From Desulfobacterales bacterium HSG2 (GTDB taxonomy: Bacteria > Desulfobacterota > Desulfobacteria > Desulfobacterales > 4be13), in assembly GCA_030378035.1 (NCBI GenBank), contig JAUCGI010000002.1:39592-103591 (forward strand): a stretch of 64,000 nt of DNA, written 5' to 3'. This document shows, piece by piece, positions 55,252 through 64,000 of the stretch; position 1 is the stretch's first letter; each line of letters opens with the position of its first letter. Position numbers and translations under genes: made by a program. Under the pieces are notes generated by a model, which saw only the letters and a program-made list of their open reading frames with translations, had not been told where the DNA came from and did not search any database.

Positions 55252-56670
55252 ATGAAAAAGGAAATTTTGATCGCTGTATTATGTTTTACGTTGTCTGCCA
55301 TTGTAATAACACTTGTGGGAATGTTTGTATGCCCTGAAATAGGGGGGACTGTCGCATCATACTACACAGACCCCGCCATAAAGTCATCAGATATTAGCCA
55401 GACAGGAAAGGCGTCTGTCCCCGAAAAAACTCCTTCGGCGGAAGTTGCGATGAAAACAGATTCGGAAAAGCACAGAACGCCTGTTAAATCGGATACAGAA
55501 AGCGTACCTGATGAAGCGACTGAAACGGATGTTGAAGTTCAGACGCCGAAAGTTGAACCATCGGAGACAGATTCCGGTCAGCCGGAAGAAGCGGTAAAGG
55601 AAGCCGGGGCGGAACCGGCTGAAAAAAAGACAGCGCCTATGCTGGTAGCGGATGCCGGTAAGAAAACGGCAGTGAAAGCGGCTGAAGAAACGCATCCTCC
55701 AGACGCTATCGAAGAGCCGGAAACAGGGCCGGGAGCTCCTGTTAAGCCAGTCGAAGATATAAAGGAAAAGGCGGGAAAAGCTGTCGAGACTGAATCACTG
55801 GCTCCGGGAAAAGCGGTCCCGGAGGCTTCTGTCGAAGATATAAAGGAAAAGGCGGAACTGGCTGAAAAAGCTGTCGAGCCTGAATCACCGGAAAAAGCTG
55901 TCCCGGAGGCTCCTGTCAAGCCTGCCGAAGATATAAAGGAAAAGGCGGAACTGGCTGAAAAAGCCGTCGAGCCTGAATCACCGGAAAAAGCTGTCCCGGA
56001 GGCTCCTGCCAAGCCTGCCGAAGATATAAAGGAAAAGGCGGAACTGGCTGAAAAAGCGGTCGAGACTGAATCACCGGCTCCGGGAAAAGCTGTTCCGGAG
56101 GCTCCTGTCAAGCCGGTTGAAGATATAAAGGAGAAGGCGGAACTGGCTGAAAAAGCTGTCGAGCCTGAATCACCGGAAAAAGCAGTCCCGGAGGCTCCTG
56201 TCAAGCCGGCCGAAGATATAGAAGATATAAAGGAAAAGGCGGAACTGGCTGAAAAAGCTGCCGAGCCTGAATCACCGGAAAAAGCAGTCCCGGAGGCTCC
56301 TGTTAAGCCAGTCGAAGAAGATATAAAGGAAAAAGCGGAACTGGCTGAAAAAGCTGTCGAACCTGAATCACCGGCTCCGGGAAAAATAGTTCCCGAAGAA
56401 TCAGCACCCGCGGCAAAAGAACCGAAAGCAGAGGTTAAAAAGAGACTTACAGCAAAGGATATTTCAAAATTAACAAAGTCTCTGAAGAAAGGGGAAAGCC
56501 TCAAACTGAGCGACGGCCGTATTGCTTACAAAGTAAACAGCGGTGACGTTTTCTCCAGGATTTGCCAAAAAGTGCTCGGGACAAGTTTAAACTGGAGAAA
56601 AGAAGCCGAAAAAATGGGCATAAATCCTGGCAGAATCTTTCCAGGGAAAGTTTTAATTTTTGAAAACTGA
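55252..56670 (+). CDS. Membrane-anchored repeat protein with C-terminal LysM domain
   Basis: 472 residues from the ATG at 55252 (AAGGAGACA upstream); the frame extends 14 residues further back without a ribosome binding site. An N-terminal membrane span (ILIAVLCFTLSAIVITLVGM) is followed by a Lys/Glu/Pro/Ala-rich region containing about seven imperfect repeats of roughly 31 residues with EDIKEKAELAEKAVEPESPE. A C-terminal LysM-like domain (YKVNSGDVFSRICQKVLG... to GRIFPGKVLIF) would bind peptidoglycan. The repeats probably form an extended or coiled-coil spacer across the periplasm. An octamer-like tandem array starts directly at the stop codon. Confidence 0.85.
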   Translation: MKKEILIAVLCFTLSAIVITLVGMFVCPEIGGTVASYYTDPAIKSSDISQTGKASVPEKTPSAEVAMKTDSEKHRTPVKSDTESVPDEATETDVEVQTPKVEPSETDSGQPEEAVKEAGAEPAEKKTAPMLVADAGKKTAVKAAEETHPPDAIEEPETGPGAPVKPVEDIKEKAGKAVETESLAPGKAVPEASVEDIKEKAELAEKAVEPESPEKAVPEAPVKPAEDIKEKAELAEKAVEPESPEKAVPEAPAKPAEDIKEKAELAEKAVETESPAPGKAVPEAPVKPVEDIKEKAELAEKAVEPESPEKAVPEAPVKPAEDIEDIKEKAELAEKAAEPESPEKAVPEAPVKPVEEDIKEKAELAEKAVEPESPAPGKIVPEESAPAAKEPKAEVKKRLTAKDISKLTKSLKKGESLKLSDGRIAYKVNSGDVFSRICQKVLGTSLNWRKEAEKMGINPGRIFPGKVLIFEN

Positions 56671-56880
56671 GTTTGTGAGTTTGTGAGTTTGATGAGTTTG
56701 TGAGTTTGATGAGTTTGTGAGTTTGATGAGTTTGTGAGTTTGTGAGTTTGATGAGTTTGTGAGTTTGATGAGTTTGCGGGTTTGCGGGTTTGCGGGTTTG
56801 CGGGTTTGCGAGTTTGCGAGTTTGCGAGTTTGTAAGTTTATGGGTTTCTGGGTTTCTGGGTTTGTTAAGGATAATATACC
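56671..56880. repeat. GAGTTTGT/GAGTTTGAT tandem array
   Basis: The array begins at the base after the LysM gene stop codon. Units of 7-9 bases (GAGTTTGT, GAGTTTGAT, then GGTTTGC and GGTTTCT) fill the space to the end of the reverse-strand aat gene, followed by a CCCTTAA heptamer patch at about 56880-56915. Confidence 0.9.
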
Positions 56881-56896
56881 CTTAACCCTCAAACCC

Positions 56897-57598
56897 TTAA
56901 CTCTTAACCCTTAACCCTTTTACCCCCCATTTCCCTCTTTTTGTCGGTGATTTTAAGGATTTTGCAAGCTGCATCAGGAAACGCTTTCTGGGGATCTCCC
57001 GCGCGCCGAAACTCATCAGATGTTGGGTTTTGATTTGGCAGTCGATCATATCAAAGGACAAGGCATTAAGATATTCCACAAGACTGACAAACGCCACCTT
57101 TGAAGCATTACTGACATGGGAAAACATGGATTCCCCGAAAAAACATTTTCCCAGCGAAATCCCGTATAAACCGCCGGCCAGTTCCCCGTCACACCAAGCT
57201 TCCACCGAATGGGCAAAGCCGGATTCATGAAGCTTGCAGTAGGCTTCGATCATCTCATCGACAATCCAGGTTCCTTCGTTGTTCTGTACCCGGATATCTG
57301 CACATGAAGTGATCACCCGGGAAAAAGCCGTGTCCATTGTCAAACGAAACACGCCTTTTCTGATCGTCTTTTTCAGACTTCTTGAAACATGGATATCCTT
57401 TGGAAAGAGCACAAGCCGCGGGTCAGGCGACCACCAGATAATCGGCTCATCGCCTGAAAACCACGGGAATATGCCCATCTTATAAGCAAGCAGAAGACGC
57501 TTCTCGCTCAGGTCGCCGCCCACGGCCAGCACTCCGTCTTCCCGGGCAAGATGAGGGGGAGGGAATCCTATTTTGTCGGATAAAAGAAAAACAGGCAT
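56897..57598 (-). CDS. aat: Leucyl/phenylalanyl-tRNA-protein transferase
   Basis: 233 residues, a typical length. Family signatures include [18 protein letters not shown] [36 protein letters not shown], and [19 protein letters not shown]. The enzyme adds Leu or Phe to N-terminal Arg or Lys, making N-degrons that ClpS delivers to ClpAP. It follows clpS and clpA on the same strand, completing the pathway. The start codon is flush with a heptamer array, so no Shine-Dalgarno sequence precedes it; the start is still right by family length. Confidence 0.95.
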   Translation of the reverse strand: MPVFLLSDKIGFPPPHLAREDGVLAVGGDLSEKRLLLAYKMGIFPWFSGDEPIIWWSPDPRLVLFPKDIHVSRSLKKTIRKGVFRLTMDTAFSRVITSCADIRVQNNEGTWIVDEMIEAYCKLHESGFAHSVEAWCDGELAGGLYGISLGKCFFGESMFSHVSNASKVAFVSLVEYLNALSFDMIDCQIKTQHLMSFGAREIPRKRFLMQLAKSLKSPTKRGKWGVKGLRVKS

Positions 57599-57599
57599 G

Positions 57600-57741
57600 T
57601 CGGTTGTCGGTTGTCGGTTGTCGGTTGTCAGTTGTCGGTTGTCGGTTGTCAGTTGTCGGTTGTCGGTTGTCAGTTGTCAGTTGTCAGTTGTCAGTTGTCA
57701 GTGGCCGACCACTGACCACCGACCACTGACAACTGACCAGT
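57600..57741. repeat. Fold-back heptamer array (TTGTCGG/TTGTCAG)
   Basis: About fifteen 7-base units of TTGTCGG or TTGTCAG are followed by complementary units (CACTGACCACCGACCACTGA), so the end can fold back. It fills the gap between the clpA stop and the aat start. Heptamers of this kind (TTGTCAG) are known from cyanobacterial STRR arrays. Confidence 0.9.
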
Positions 57742-59976
57742 TTAATTTTCAATTGTAAATGTCAGTTCGTCATCTCCCGCATGAACAAAAACTGTGCCGC
57801 CTTTTTCAAGGCGTCCGAACAGTATCTCGTCTGAGAGCTTATCCTTGATTTCAGTTTGTATTAATCTGGAAAGCGGTCTCGCGCCGTAACGCGGGTCGTG
57901 CCCTTTTTTGGCTATCCATGTCCGAGCTTCCGGTGAAATGGTCAGGAAAACTTTTTTGGGGGCCAATTGTCCGTTCAGTTCTTTTATGAACTTGTCCACC
58001 ACCTTTTCCATGATCTCAACGGTCAGGGAATTAAACGCGACAATGCCGTCGAGGCGGTTCCTGAATTCGGGACTGAAAAAGGACTCTATGGCTTTTTTCC
58101 CTTTGCCTTCGGCATCATACTCGGATTTGCCGAAGCCGATATTGTGCGCGCTCATCTCCCTTGCTCCGGCGTTTGAGGTCATAATAATAATGATATTTCT
58201 GAAATCGGCCTTTTTCCCGCTATTGTCCGTCAGAGTGGCGTAATCCAGAACCTGGAGCAGAATGTTGTACAGATCCGGATGCGCCTTCTCTATCTCGTCA
58301 AGCAGCAGGACGCTGTGCGGGTGTTTTCGGACGCCGTCCGTAAGAAGTCCGCCCTGATCAAAGCCGATATATCCGGGAGGCGCTCCGATCAGACGGGCCA
58401 CCGCATGTTTTTCCATGTACTCACTCATATCGAACCGCATAAACTGTACCCCGAGATGGGAAGCAAGCTGCCTGGCGACCTCTGTTTTTCCCACACCTGT
58501 CGGACCTGTGAACAGAAAGGAACCCACCGGCCGCCCGGGCGTGCCGAGTCCGGCCCGGGAACGCTTGATCGACGTGACAAGCGATTTGATCGCGTCATCC
58601 TGCCCGAAAACGACCAGCTTCAGATTGTCGCCGAGGCCTTCCAGTTTTGTTTTGTCAGAAGTGGATACGCTGACGGGCGGAATTTTGGCCATTTTGGCCA
58701 CGATTTTTTCAATATCGGACGGGTGAATCTTCTTTCGCCGGGGGTCTCCGGAAAGCCGGATAAACGCTCCGGTTTCATCAATCACATCAATGGCTTTGTC
58801 CGGGAGGAACCGGTCATTGATAAATTTGGCAGAGAGTTCGGCAGCCGCTTTCAGAGCCGGTTCTGTATAAATAATGCCATGGTGCTCTTCGTAACAGGGT
58901 TTCAGCCCCTTCAGTATTTTGACCGTCTCCCCGACCGACGGCTCGGGAATCTCGATCTTTTCAAAACGCCGGGACAATGCCCGATCCTTTTCAAAATGAT
59001 TCTGATATTCTTCATAAGTGGTCGAGCCAATGCATCGGAGTTCGCCGGTTGCAAGAAAGGGCTTCATAATATTGGACGCGTCCATGGACCCGCTGCTGGT
59101 GGCCCCGGCACCCACAATCGTATGAATTTCGTCAATAAACAAAATCGCGTCCTTTTTCTTTTTCAGCGCGGCAATCACCGCTTTCAGACGCTGCTCAAAG
59201 TCCCCGCGGAATTTTGTGCCTGCCAGCAGAGAGCCGAGGTCAAGGGAAAATATCCGAACCTCCTTGAGCAGGTCAGGAATGCCGCCGCTCTGCACCTTCA
59301 GCGCGAGTCCCTCAGCCATTGCTGTCTTCCCCACACCCGGATCTCCCACAAAAACCGGATTGTTTTTGCGCCGCCGGCAAAGCACCTGAATGGTGCGTTC
59401 TATTTCAGCCTCACGCCCGATCAGCGGATCCAGCTTTCCCTTTTCAGCCATCTCAATCAGGTCAATGGTGAACGCTTTGAGGGGGTTCACCTTCTTCTTT
59501 TTCTTTGCCTCACCTGCCTTCCCGGATTTGTTATCCGCCCTTCCCCCTTTGGACACTTCATGGGAGATGTAATTCAGAATATCAAGCCGCGAAATTCCCT
59601 CCGTGCTCAGAAAATATGTGGCATGACACTCTTTTTCATGAAACATGGAGGCCAGAATATCCCCCACGTCCACCGCCTGCTTTTCAGCAGAACGCGCATG
59701 ATTCACCGCTCGCTGGATAACTCTCTGAAAACCGTTTGTTTGTTGGAACACATATTCATGTCCGTCAGGAATGCTCTCCACGCGCTCATTGAAAAAACCG
59801 GTAACCGCGTTTTTCAGTTTTTCAACACTCCCTCCGCAGCTTTCTATGATTTCAATCCCTTCAGCGTCGTGCAGAATGGCAAACAATATGTGCTCAATAC
59901 AAACATAGCCATGGCGTCTTTTTTTAGCTTCCCTTACAGCAAATCCGAGGGTCGCGCTTAATTCTTTACTAATCAT
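57742..59976 (-). CDS. clpA: ATP-dependent Clp protease ATP-binding subunit ClpA
   Basis: 744 residues with an N-domain (two Clp_N repeats), two AAA modules with Walker A motifs [10 protein letters not shown] and [10 protein letters not shown], and Walker [12 protein letters not shown] and [23 protein letters not shown] holds the IGF-type loop used to dock on ClpP. A Lys-rich insert ([14 protein letters not shown]) links the N-domain to D1. It unfolds substrates for ClpP and takes N-degron substrates from ClpS. The start overlaps the clpS stop by four bases. Confidence 0.96.
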   Translation of the reverse strand: MISKELSATLGFAVREAKKRRHGYVCIEHILFAILHDAEGIEIIESCGGSVEKLKNAVTGFFNERVESIPDGHEYVFQQTNGFQRVIQRAVNHARSAEKQAVDVGDILASMFHEKECHATYFLSTEGISRLDILNYISHEVSKGGRADNKSGKAGEAKKKKKVNPLKAFTIDLIEMAEKGKLDPLIGREAEIERTIQVLCRRRKNNPVFVGDPGVGKTAMAEGLALKVQSGGIPDLLKEVRIFSLDLGSLLAGTKFRGDFEQRLKAVIAALKKKKDAILFIDEIHTIVGAGATSSGSMDASNIMKPFLATGELRCIGSTTYEEYQNHFEKDRALSRRFEKIEIPEPSVGETVKILKGLKPCYEEHHGIIYTEPALKAAAELSAKFINDRFLPDKAIDVIDETGAFIRLSGDPRRKKIHPSDIEKIVAKMAKIPPVSVSTSDKTKLEGLGDNLKLVVFGQDDAIKSLVTSIKRSRAGLGTPGRPVGSFLFTGPTGVGKTEVARQLASHLGVQFMRFDMSEYMEKHAVARLIGAPPGYIGFDQGGLLTDGVRKHPHSVLLLDEIEKAHPDLYNILLQVLDYATLTDNSGKKADFRNIIIIMTSNAGAREMSAHNIGFGKSEYDAEGKGKKAIESFFSPEFRNRLDGIVAFNSLTVEIMEKVVDKFIKELNGQLAPKKVFLTISPEARTWIAKKGHDPRYGARPLSRLIQTEIKDKLSDEILFGRLEKGGTVFVHAGDDELTFTIEN

Positions 59977-60293
59977 GGTTCATCTTCCTCCATGCTACAT
60001 CTTAACGGAAAACCGTTTTCCCGGGCCAGACCGTGAACCGTGTTAACTTTGGTTTCAGCCACATCATAAGTGTAAACACCGCAGAGACCGATTCCCTGTT
60101 CGTGGACATTCAGCATAATCTGCACCGCTGTTTCTGTCGGTTTGTTAAAGACACGCATCAATATGTATACGACAAATTCCATTGTCGTATAATCATCATT
60201 ATGGAGCAGAACCTTGTACATGGGAGGCTCTTTGATATCCTCCTCAATCTCGGAAATGACCTCTTCCTCTATGTCAGGCTCATACAAACTCAT
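59973..60293 (-). CDS. clpS: ATP-dependent Clp protease adaptor ClpS
   Basis: 106 residues. [20 protein letters not shown] is the diagnostic segment, with the NDD-YT residues shaping the pocket that binds N-terminal Leu, Phe, Trp or Tyr. [17 protein letters not shown] follows and completes the fold. The N-terminal 25 acidic residues are the flexible tail that enters ClpA. It is first in the clpS-clpA-aat set; TAAGGATA precedes the start. Confidence 0.96.
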   Translation of the reverse strand: MSLYEPDIEEEVISEIEEDIKEPPMYKVLLHNDDYTTMEFVVYILMRVFNKPTETAVQIMLNVHEQGIGLCGVYTYDVAETKVNTVHGLARENGFPLRCSMEEDEP

Positions 60294-60691
60294 CGTTATA
60301 TCCTTAAAAATTGGGGAATTAGGGATTAGGAATTATAAATGAATGTTATATGCAGCTTTTTCAAACTACAGAGAACACCAGAGGGTCGCGGAGTCTCTCC
60401 GCGGAACGCTGTGTTTAAAAGTTGCACAAGATTCTCAACCCTTAATTCATATTTGGGACTGGCACAATTAAATGATGTACTTGCCAGATTTGACACTCTG
60501 CAAATATATACACCATAGAAACCGTAAGTCGATCAATTTAATTGCGCCATTTATAAATCGGAGATAGCGTCTGGCAGTACCTGCCGGATAAGGCGGTTCG
60601 GATTTACCTGAACCGAAGTTCAACCGTAAACCGTAAACCGTAAACCGTAAACCGTAAACCGTAAACCGTAAACCGTAAACCGTAAACCGGA
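60294..60691. repeat. Gap with heptamer array (CCGTAAA)
   Basis: The gap between secA (end) and clpS (start) has no gene. A motif with GTCGCGGAGTCTCTCCGCGG near 60384-60403 forms a hairpin of the kind also near 44792 and 50705. About nine copies of CCGTAAA at 60624-60690 stop four bases short of the secA stop codon. Confidence 0.85.
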
Positions 60692-63304
60692 TTATTTCCC
60701 GCAACACTTCTTATATTTCTTTCCGCTTCCGCACGGACATTTTACGTTTCTTCCGATCTTTTTTTCAGTCCGCTTGACAGGTTCCCTCTTTTTTTCCTCA
60801 ACATCCCCGGAATATACAAGGTTCCTCTTCTCTTGCGGCTGCCTCAGCGCCCGCATCATTTCAGGATCGGAAACGTGTACCCTGAAAAGAAGGTTCAGCG
60901 TCTCCTCCTTGATCCTGTCGATCATATTCTGGAACATTTCGAATCCCTCTTTTTTGTAAACAATCAAAGGATTCTGCTGGGCATACCCCCTGAGACCGAT
61001 TCCCTCTTTCAGATGATCCATGCTGAGGAGGTGATCTTTCCACAGGCTATCGACCGTCTGGAGCATGAATGCGCGTTCCATTTCCCTGAAATGGGCAGCC
61101 CCGACTTCAGCCTCTTTTTCATCATACACCTTGCTGGCTTCATCGAAAATCAGTTGGGCCAGTCCCTCACTGTTTAACCCATCCAATGTGTCATTGTCAA
61201 TCTTCAAACGGAAGTTGAACTGCTTATACACCGCATCTTTCAGCCCTTTCAGATCCCACTCTTCGGCAGGGGCCATGTCATCTGCAAACATGTTCGCGAC
61301 AGATTCGGCTTTTTCAGAAATCATCTCCTCCACAGACTCTTTCAGGCTCTCCCCGCTCAGAGCCTCGCGCCGCTGCTCATAGATCACCTCCCGCTGCTGA
61401 TTCATCACATCATCGTATTCAAGGAGCTGTTTTCGGATATCAAAGTTGCGTCCCTCAACCTTTGCCTGGGAATTTTCAATGGCTTTGCTGATCCAGTTGT
61501 GCTCAATCGGCTCATTCTCTTCCATTCCGATCCATTCCATCGCGCCGGTGATGCGGTCTCCCCCGAATATCCGGAGAAGATCATCCTCAAGCGCCAGATA
61601 GAAACGGGATGAGCCCTTATCTCCCTGCCTTCCGGAGCGGCCTCTGAGCTGATTGTCAATTCGCCGGGATTCATGGCGCTCCGTACCGATAATATGCAAA
61701 CCGCCCGCCGCCTTGACTTCTTCATGCTCCTTTTCCCATCGCGCTTTGATTTCCTCAATCTGCTCCGGACTCGGCTCCTCGATAGCGGCCACTTCGGCCT
61801 CCCAGTTGCCGCCCAGCAGGATATCCGTACCCCGGCCCGCCATGTTTGTGGAAATGGTCACCGCTCCCTTCCGGCCGGCCATGGCAATGATTTCCGCCTC
61901 CTGTTCGTGGTGCTTGGCATTCAGAACCGTATGCGGGATATTCCGCCTTTTCAGCTTTTTGCTCAGGTCCTCTGAAACATCAATGGAAATTGTGCCGACC
62001 AAAACTGGCTGACCTTTTTTAGATAATTCCTCAATTTCATCTAAGACCGCATTAAATTTTTCCTTCCTGGTCTTATAAATCACATCCGGATAATCCTTCC
62101 GGATCATGGACTGGTTTGTTGGTACAACAACAACATCCAGACTGTATATTTTCTTGAATTCGGCAGCCTCTGTGTCTGCTGTGCCTGTCATGCCGGCAAG
62201 CTTGTTGTACATTCTAAAGTAATTCTGAAATGTGACAGTGGCAAGCGTCTGATTTTCATTTTCTATCTTGACGTTCTCTTTGGCCTCAAGCGCCTGGTGC
62301 AGCCCCTCACTGTAACGCCGGCCGGGCATCAGTCGGCCTGTGAACTCGTCAACAATGACAACTTCCCCGTCTGTGACAATATAATCCACATCACGCTTGA
62401 AAAGGGTGTGGGCTTTCAGGGCCTGGTTGATATGATGCAACAGTTCAATATATTTCGCGTCGTACAGATTATCAACCTTGAGAATTCCTTCAGCTTTCGC
62501 AACCCCGTCTTCGGTCAGAACCACGGTCCGGGCTTTTTCATCAATGGTGAAATCATCGTCACGTTTGAGGCGGGGGATGATTTTGTTGACTTGGTAGTAC
62601 AGGCTTGTTGATTTTTCGGCGGGACCGGATATGATCAGCGGCGTCCTTGCCTCATCGATCAGTATGCTATCGACCTCATCCACGATGGCAAAATTGAGTT
62701 CGCCTTGGACCAGCGATCTCCGATCAAACTTCATATTATCTCTCAGATAATCAAAACCGAACTCATTGTTTGTGCCATATGTGATATCCGCGGAGTATGC
62801 CTCATAGCGTTCATCATCATCCAGACCGTGCATTACGGTTCCCACGGAAAGATCCAGAAAATTATAAATCTGCCCCATCCATTCGGTGTCACGTTTTGCC
62901 AGGTAATCGTTCACCGTGATAATATGCACCCCCCGGCCTTCGATAGCGTTCAGATAGGCAGGGAGCGTGGAGACCAGGGTTTTTCCCTCGCCGGTCTTCA
63001 TTTCCGCAATTTTCCCCTGGTGGAGCACCATTCCCCCGATCAACTGAACGTCAAAATGCCGCATACCGAGTGTGCGGACAGAGGCTTCTCTTACGGTTGC
63101 AAAGGCTTCCGGGAGCAGATCATCCAAGGATTCCCCTTTACTGAAACGCTCTTTGAACAAAATGGTCTGATTTTTCAGTTGTCCGTCGCTCATGGCCTGC
63201 ATTTCAGGTTCCAGCGTATTGATTCTCTCCATGGCAGGCTGAAGTTTTCTTAATTCCCGTTCATTCTTGCTTCCAAAAACCTTTGTTAAAAAATTTAGAA
63301 CCAT
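60692..63304 (-). CDS. secA: Preprotein translocase ATPase SecA
   Basis: 870 residues, normal for a Gram-negative SecA. Walker A is [10 protein letters not shown], Walker B is [20 protein letters not shown], and the [15 protein letters not shown] and RGRSGRQGD helicase motifs are present. The C-terminus [15 protein letters not shown] is the zinc-binding SEC-C motif that contacts SecB and phospholipid. It drives Sec export of proteins such as the S41 proteases and FHA-type proteins in this window. Confidence 0.97.
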   Translation of the reverse strand: MVLNFLTKVFGSKNERELRKLQPAMERINTLEPEMQAMSDGQLKNQTILFKERFSKGESLDDLLPEAFATVREASVRTLGMRHFDVQLIGGMVLHQGKIAEMKTGEGKTLVSTLPAYLNAIEGRGVHIITVNDYLAKRDTEWMGQIYNFLDLSVGTVMHGLDDDERYEAYSADITYGTNNEFGFDYLRDNMKFDRRSLVQGELNFAIVDEVDSILIDEARTPLIISGPAEKSTSLYYQVNKIIPRLKRDDDFTIDEKARTVVLTEDGVAKAEGILKVDNLYDAKYIELLHHINQALKAHTLFKRDVDYIVTDGEVVIVDEFTGRLMPGRRYSEGLHQALEAKENVKIENENQTLATVTFQNYFRMYNKLAGMTGTADTEAAEFKKIYSLDVVVVPTNQSMIRKDYPDVIYKTRKEKFNAVLDEIEELSKKGQPVLVGTISIDVSEDLSKKLKRRNIPHTVLNAKHHEQEAEIIAMAGRKGAVTISTNMAGRGTDILLGGNWEAEVAAIEEPSPEQIEEIKARWEKEHEEVKAAGGLHIIGTERHESRRIDNQLRGRSGRQGDKGSSRFYLALEDDLLRIFGGDRITGAMEWIGMEENEPIEHNWISKAIENSQAKVEGRNFDIRKQLLEYDDVMNQQREVIYEQRREALSGESLKESVEEMISEKAESVANMFADDMAPAEEWDLKGLKDAVYKQFNFRLKIDNDTLDGLNSEGLAQLIFDEASKVYDEKEAEVGAAHFREMERAFMLQTVDSLWKDHLLSMDHLKEGIGLRGYAQQNPLIVYKKEGFEMFQNMIDRIKEETLNLLFRVHVSDPEMMRALRQPQEKRNLVYSGDVEEKKREPVKRTEKKIGRNVKCPCGSGKKYKKCCGK

Positions 63305-63410
63305 TTATAAACTATTCCTTTTTGAATTGAAAGAAAAATTTTCTGCTGTCATCCTCAGCAGCAGGGATGCTTGCACCTGAATGGCCGGCAATCAGAATGA
63401 TGCAGTCCCT

Positions 63411-63468
63411 GTCATTCCGGGCAGGATCAGAAAAATTTCGGTCAGGAATTTTTCTGATTCTGACCGGG
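63411..63468. mobile_element. Hairpin repeat of the CATTCCGGG family, variant
   Basis: TGTCATTCCGGGCAGGATCA runs into AGAAAAATT and the near complement, ending TGATTCTGACCGG. It is related to the hairpins at 15555-15611 and 25038-25094 and lies upstream of secA. Confidence 0.65.
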
Positions 63469-63489
63469 GCGTCCTTCATTTGCCAGTTT

Positions 63490-64000
63490 ACTGTAGAACG
63501 ATTTTTCAAATCGTTCGGAAAAAGTGTAAACCGCTTTTCCTGTAAAACGATTTTTCAAATCGTTCGGAAAAGGTGTAAACCGCTTTTCCTGTAAAACGAT
63601 TTTTCAAATCGTTCGGAAAAGGTGTAAACCGCTTTTCCTGTAAAATGATTTTTCAAATCGTTCGGAAAACAGTCTGCAAAACTGTCCCGCGGGTCGGAAA
63701 AGTGTAAACTACTTTTCCTGTAAAACGATTTTTCAAATCGTTCGGAAAACAGTCTGCAAAACTGTCCCGCGGGTCGGAAAAAGTGTAAACTACTTTTCCT
63801 GTAAAACGATTTTTCAAATCGTTCGGAAAAGTGTAAACTGCTTTTTCAAATCGTTCGGAAAACAGTCTGCAAAACTGTCCCGCGGTCGGAAAAAGTGTAA
63901 ACTGCTTTTCCTGTAAAACGATTTTTCAAATCGTTCGGAAAACAGTCTGCAAAACTGTCCCGCGGTCGGAAAAGCGTAAACTGCTTTTCCTGTAAAACGA
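63490..64000. repeat. Hairpin tandem array running off the window edge
   Basis: Units of about 50 bases (TGTAAAACGATTTTTCAAAT then CGTTCGGAAAAGGTGTAAAC) are joined by longer units that add CAGTCTGCAAAACTGTCCCG. Each contains the palindrome AACGATTT(n)AAATCGTT. At least eight copies are seen and the array is still running at 64000. It starts from a rearranged MITE-like end (GTCCTTCATTTGCC) at 63471. No gene is present. Confidence 0.9.

Noticed and set aside
56880..56915. Telomere-like CCCTTAA repeats as a replicon end
   Set aside because: Only a few imperfect copies between two genes in the middle of a contig; they fit the general heptamer pattern of the window.

Overview
The window looks like chromosomal DNA of a Gram-negative, repeat-rich bacterium, most plausibly a Desulfobacterota member of the Desulfonema/Desulfococcus type. 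This is inferred from gene content only: SecA with a C-terminal SEC-C motif, a clpS-clpA-aat set, a Tat-exported DUF362 protein next to a QueG-like iron-sulfur protein, very large secreted FHA-type proteins with TPR and CHAT modules, and many short tandem repeat arrays between genes. No rRNA or tRNA gene was recognised.

Region 1 (1-24409) is a giant inverted repeat. Positions x and 24410-x are complementary from the left window edge to 12063/12347, so two arms of at least 12.06 kb flank a 283-base centre (12064-12346). Every paired reading frame gives the same predicted protein, and the same frameshifted remnants occur on both sides. The only differences I found are two single-base mismatches inside the 51-base repeats next to the centre; I did not check every base. 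Reading outward from the centre, each arm carries: the 51-base array; an operon of an RHH-like protein, a HEPN-like protein, a CPCC protein and a membrane protein; a broken AAA ATPase; an inserted repeat; two stand-alone AAA ATPases; a frameshifted remnant; a PD-(D/E)XK nuclease fragment; a 63-residue protein; two S41 proteases; a heptamer array; and a MoxR ATPase. The MoxR gene is cut by the window edge on the left and complete on the right. The palindrome is either a recent inverted duplication or an assembly/foldback artefact; the sequence alone cannot settle this.

Region 2 (23952-44388) is a long forward block: MoxR, a membrane-anchored 624-residue protein, an ABC ATPase, a 250-residue membrane protein, a secreted FHA-TPR-CHAT protein of about 2023 residues, a tandem paralogue lacking TPR and CHAT, and four tandem ABC-2-like permease paralogues. 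The ABC ATPase and the permeases probably form an export or envelope system; the FHA proteins are probable secreted products.

Region 3 (44389-53237) holds reverse-strand genes (a propeller-like membrane protein, a short ParB-like protein, a maltokinase-like protein, an acyltransferase-hydrolase fusion), followed by about 2.8 kb of gene remnants and small repeat elements.

Region 4 (53238-64000) carries a QueG-like protein, a DUF362 protein, a LysM repeat protein, the N-degron set clpS-clpA-aat (reverse), secA (reverse), and a hairpin array running off the right edge.

A theme across the window is short tandem repeats, mostly 7-base or 6-base units of unrelated sequence. Several lie flush against stop or start codons, and several fold back on themselves. 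MITE-like inverted-repeat elements of at least four families are also scattered between genes.
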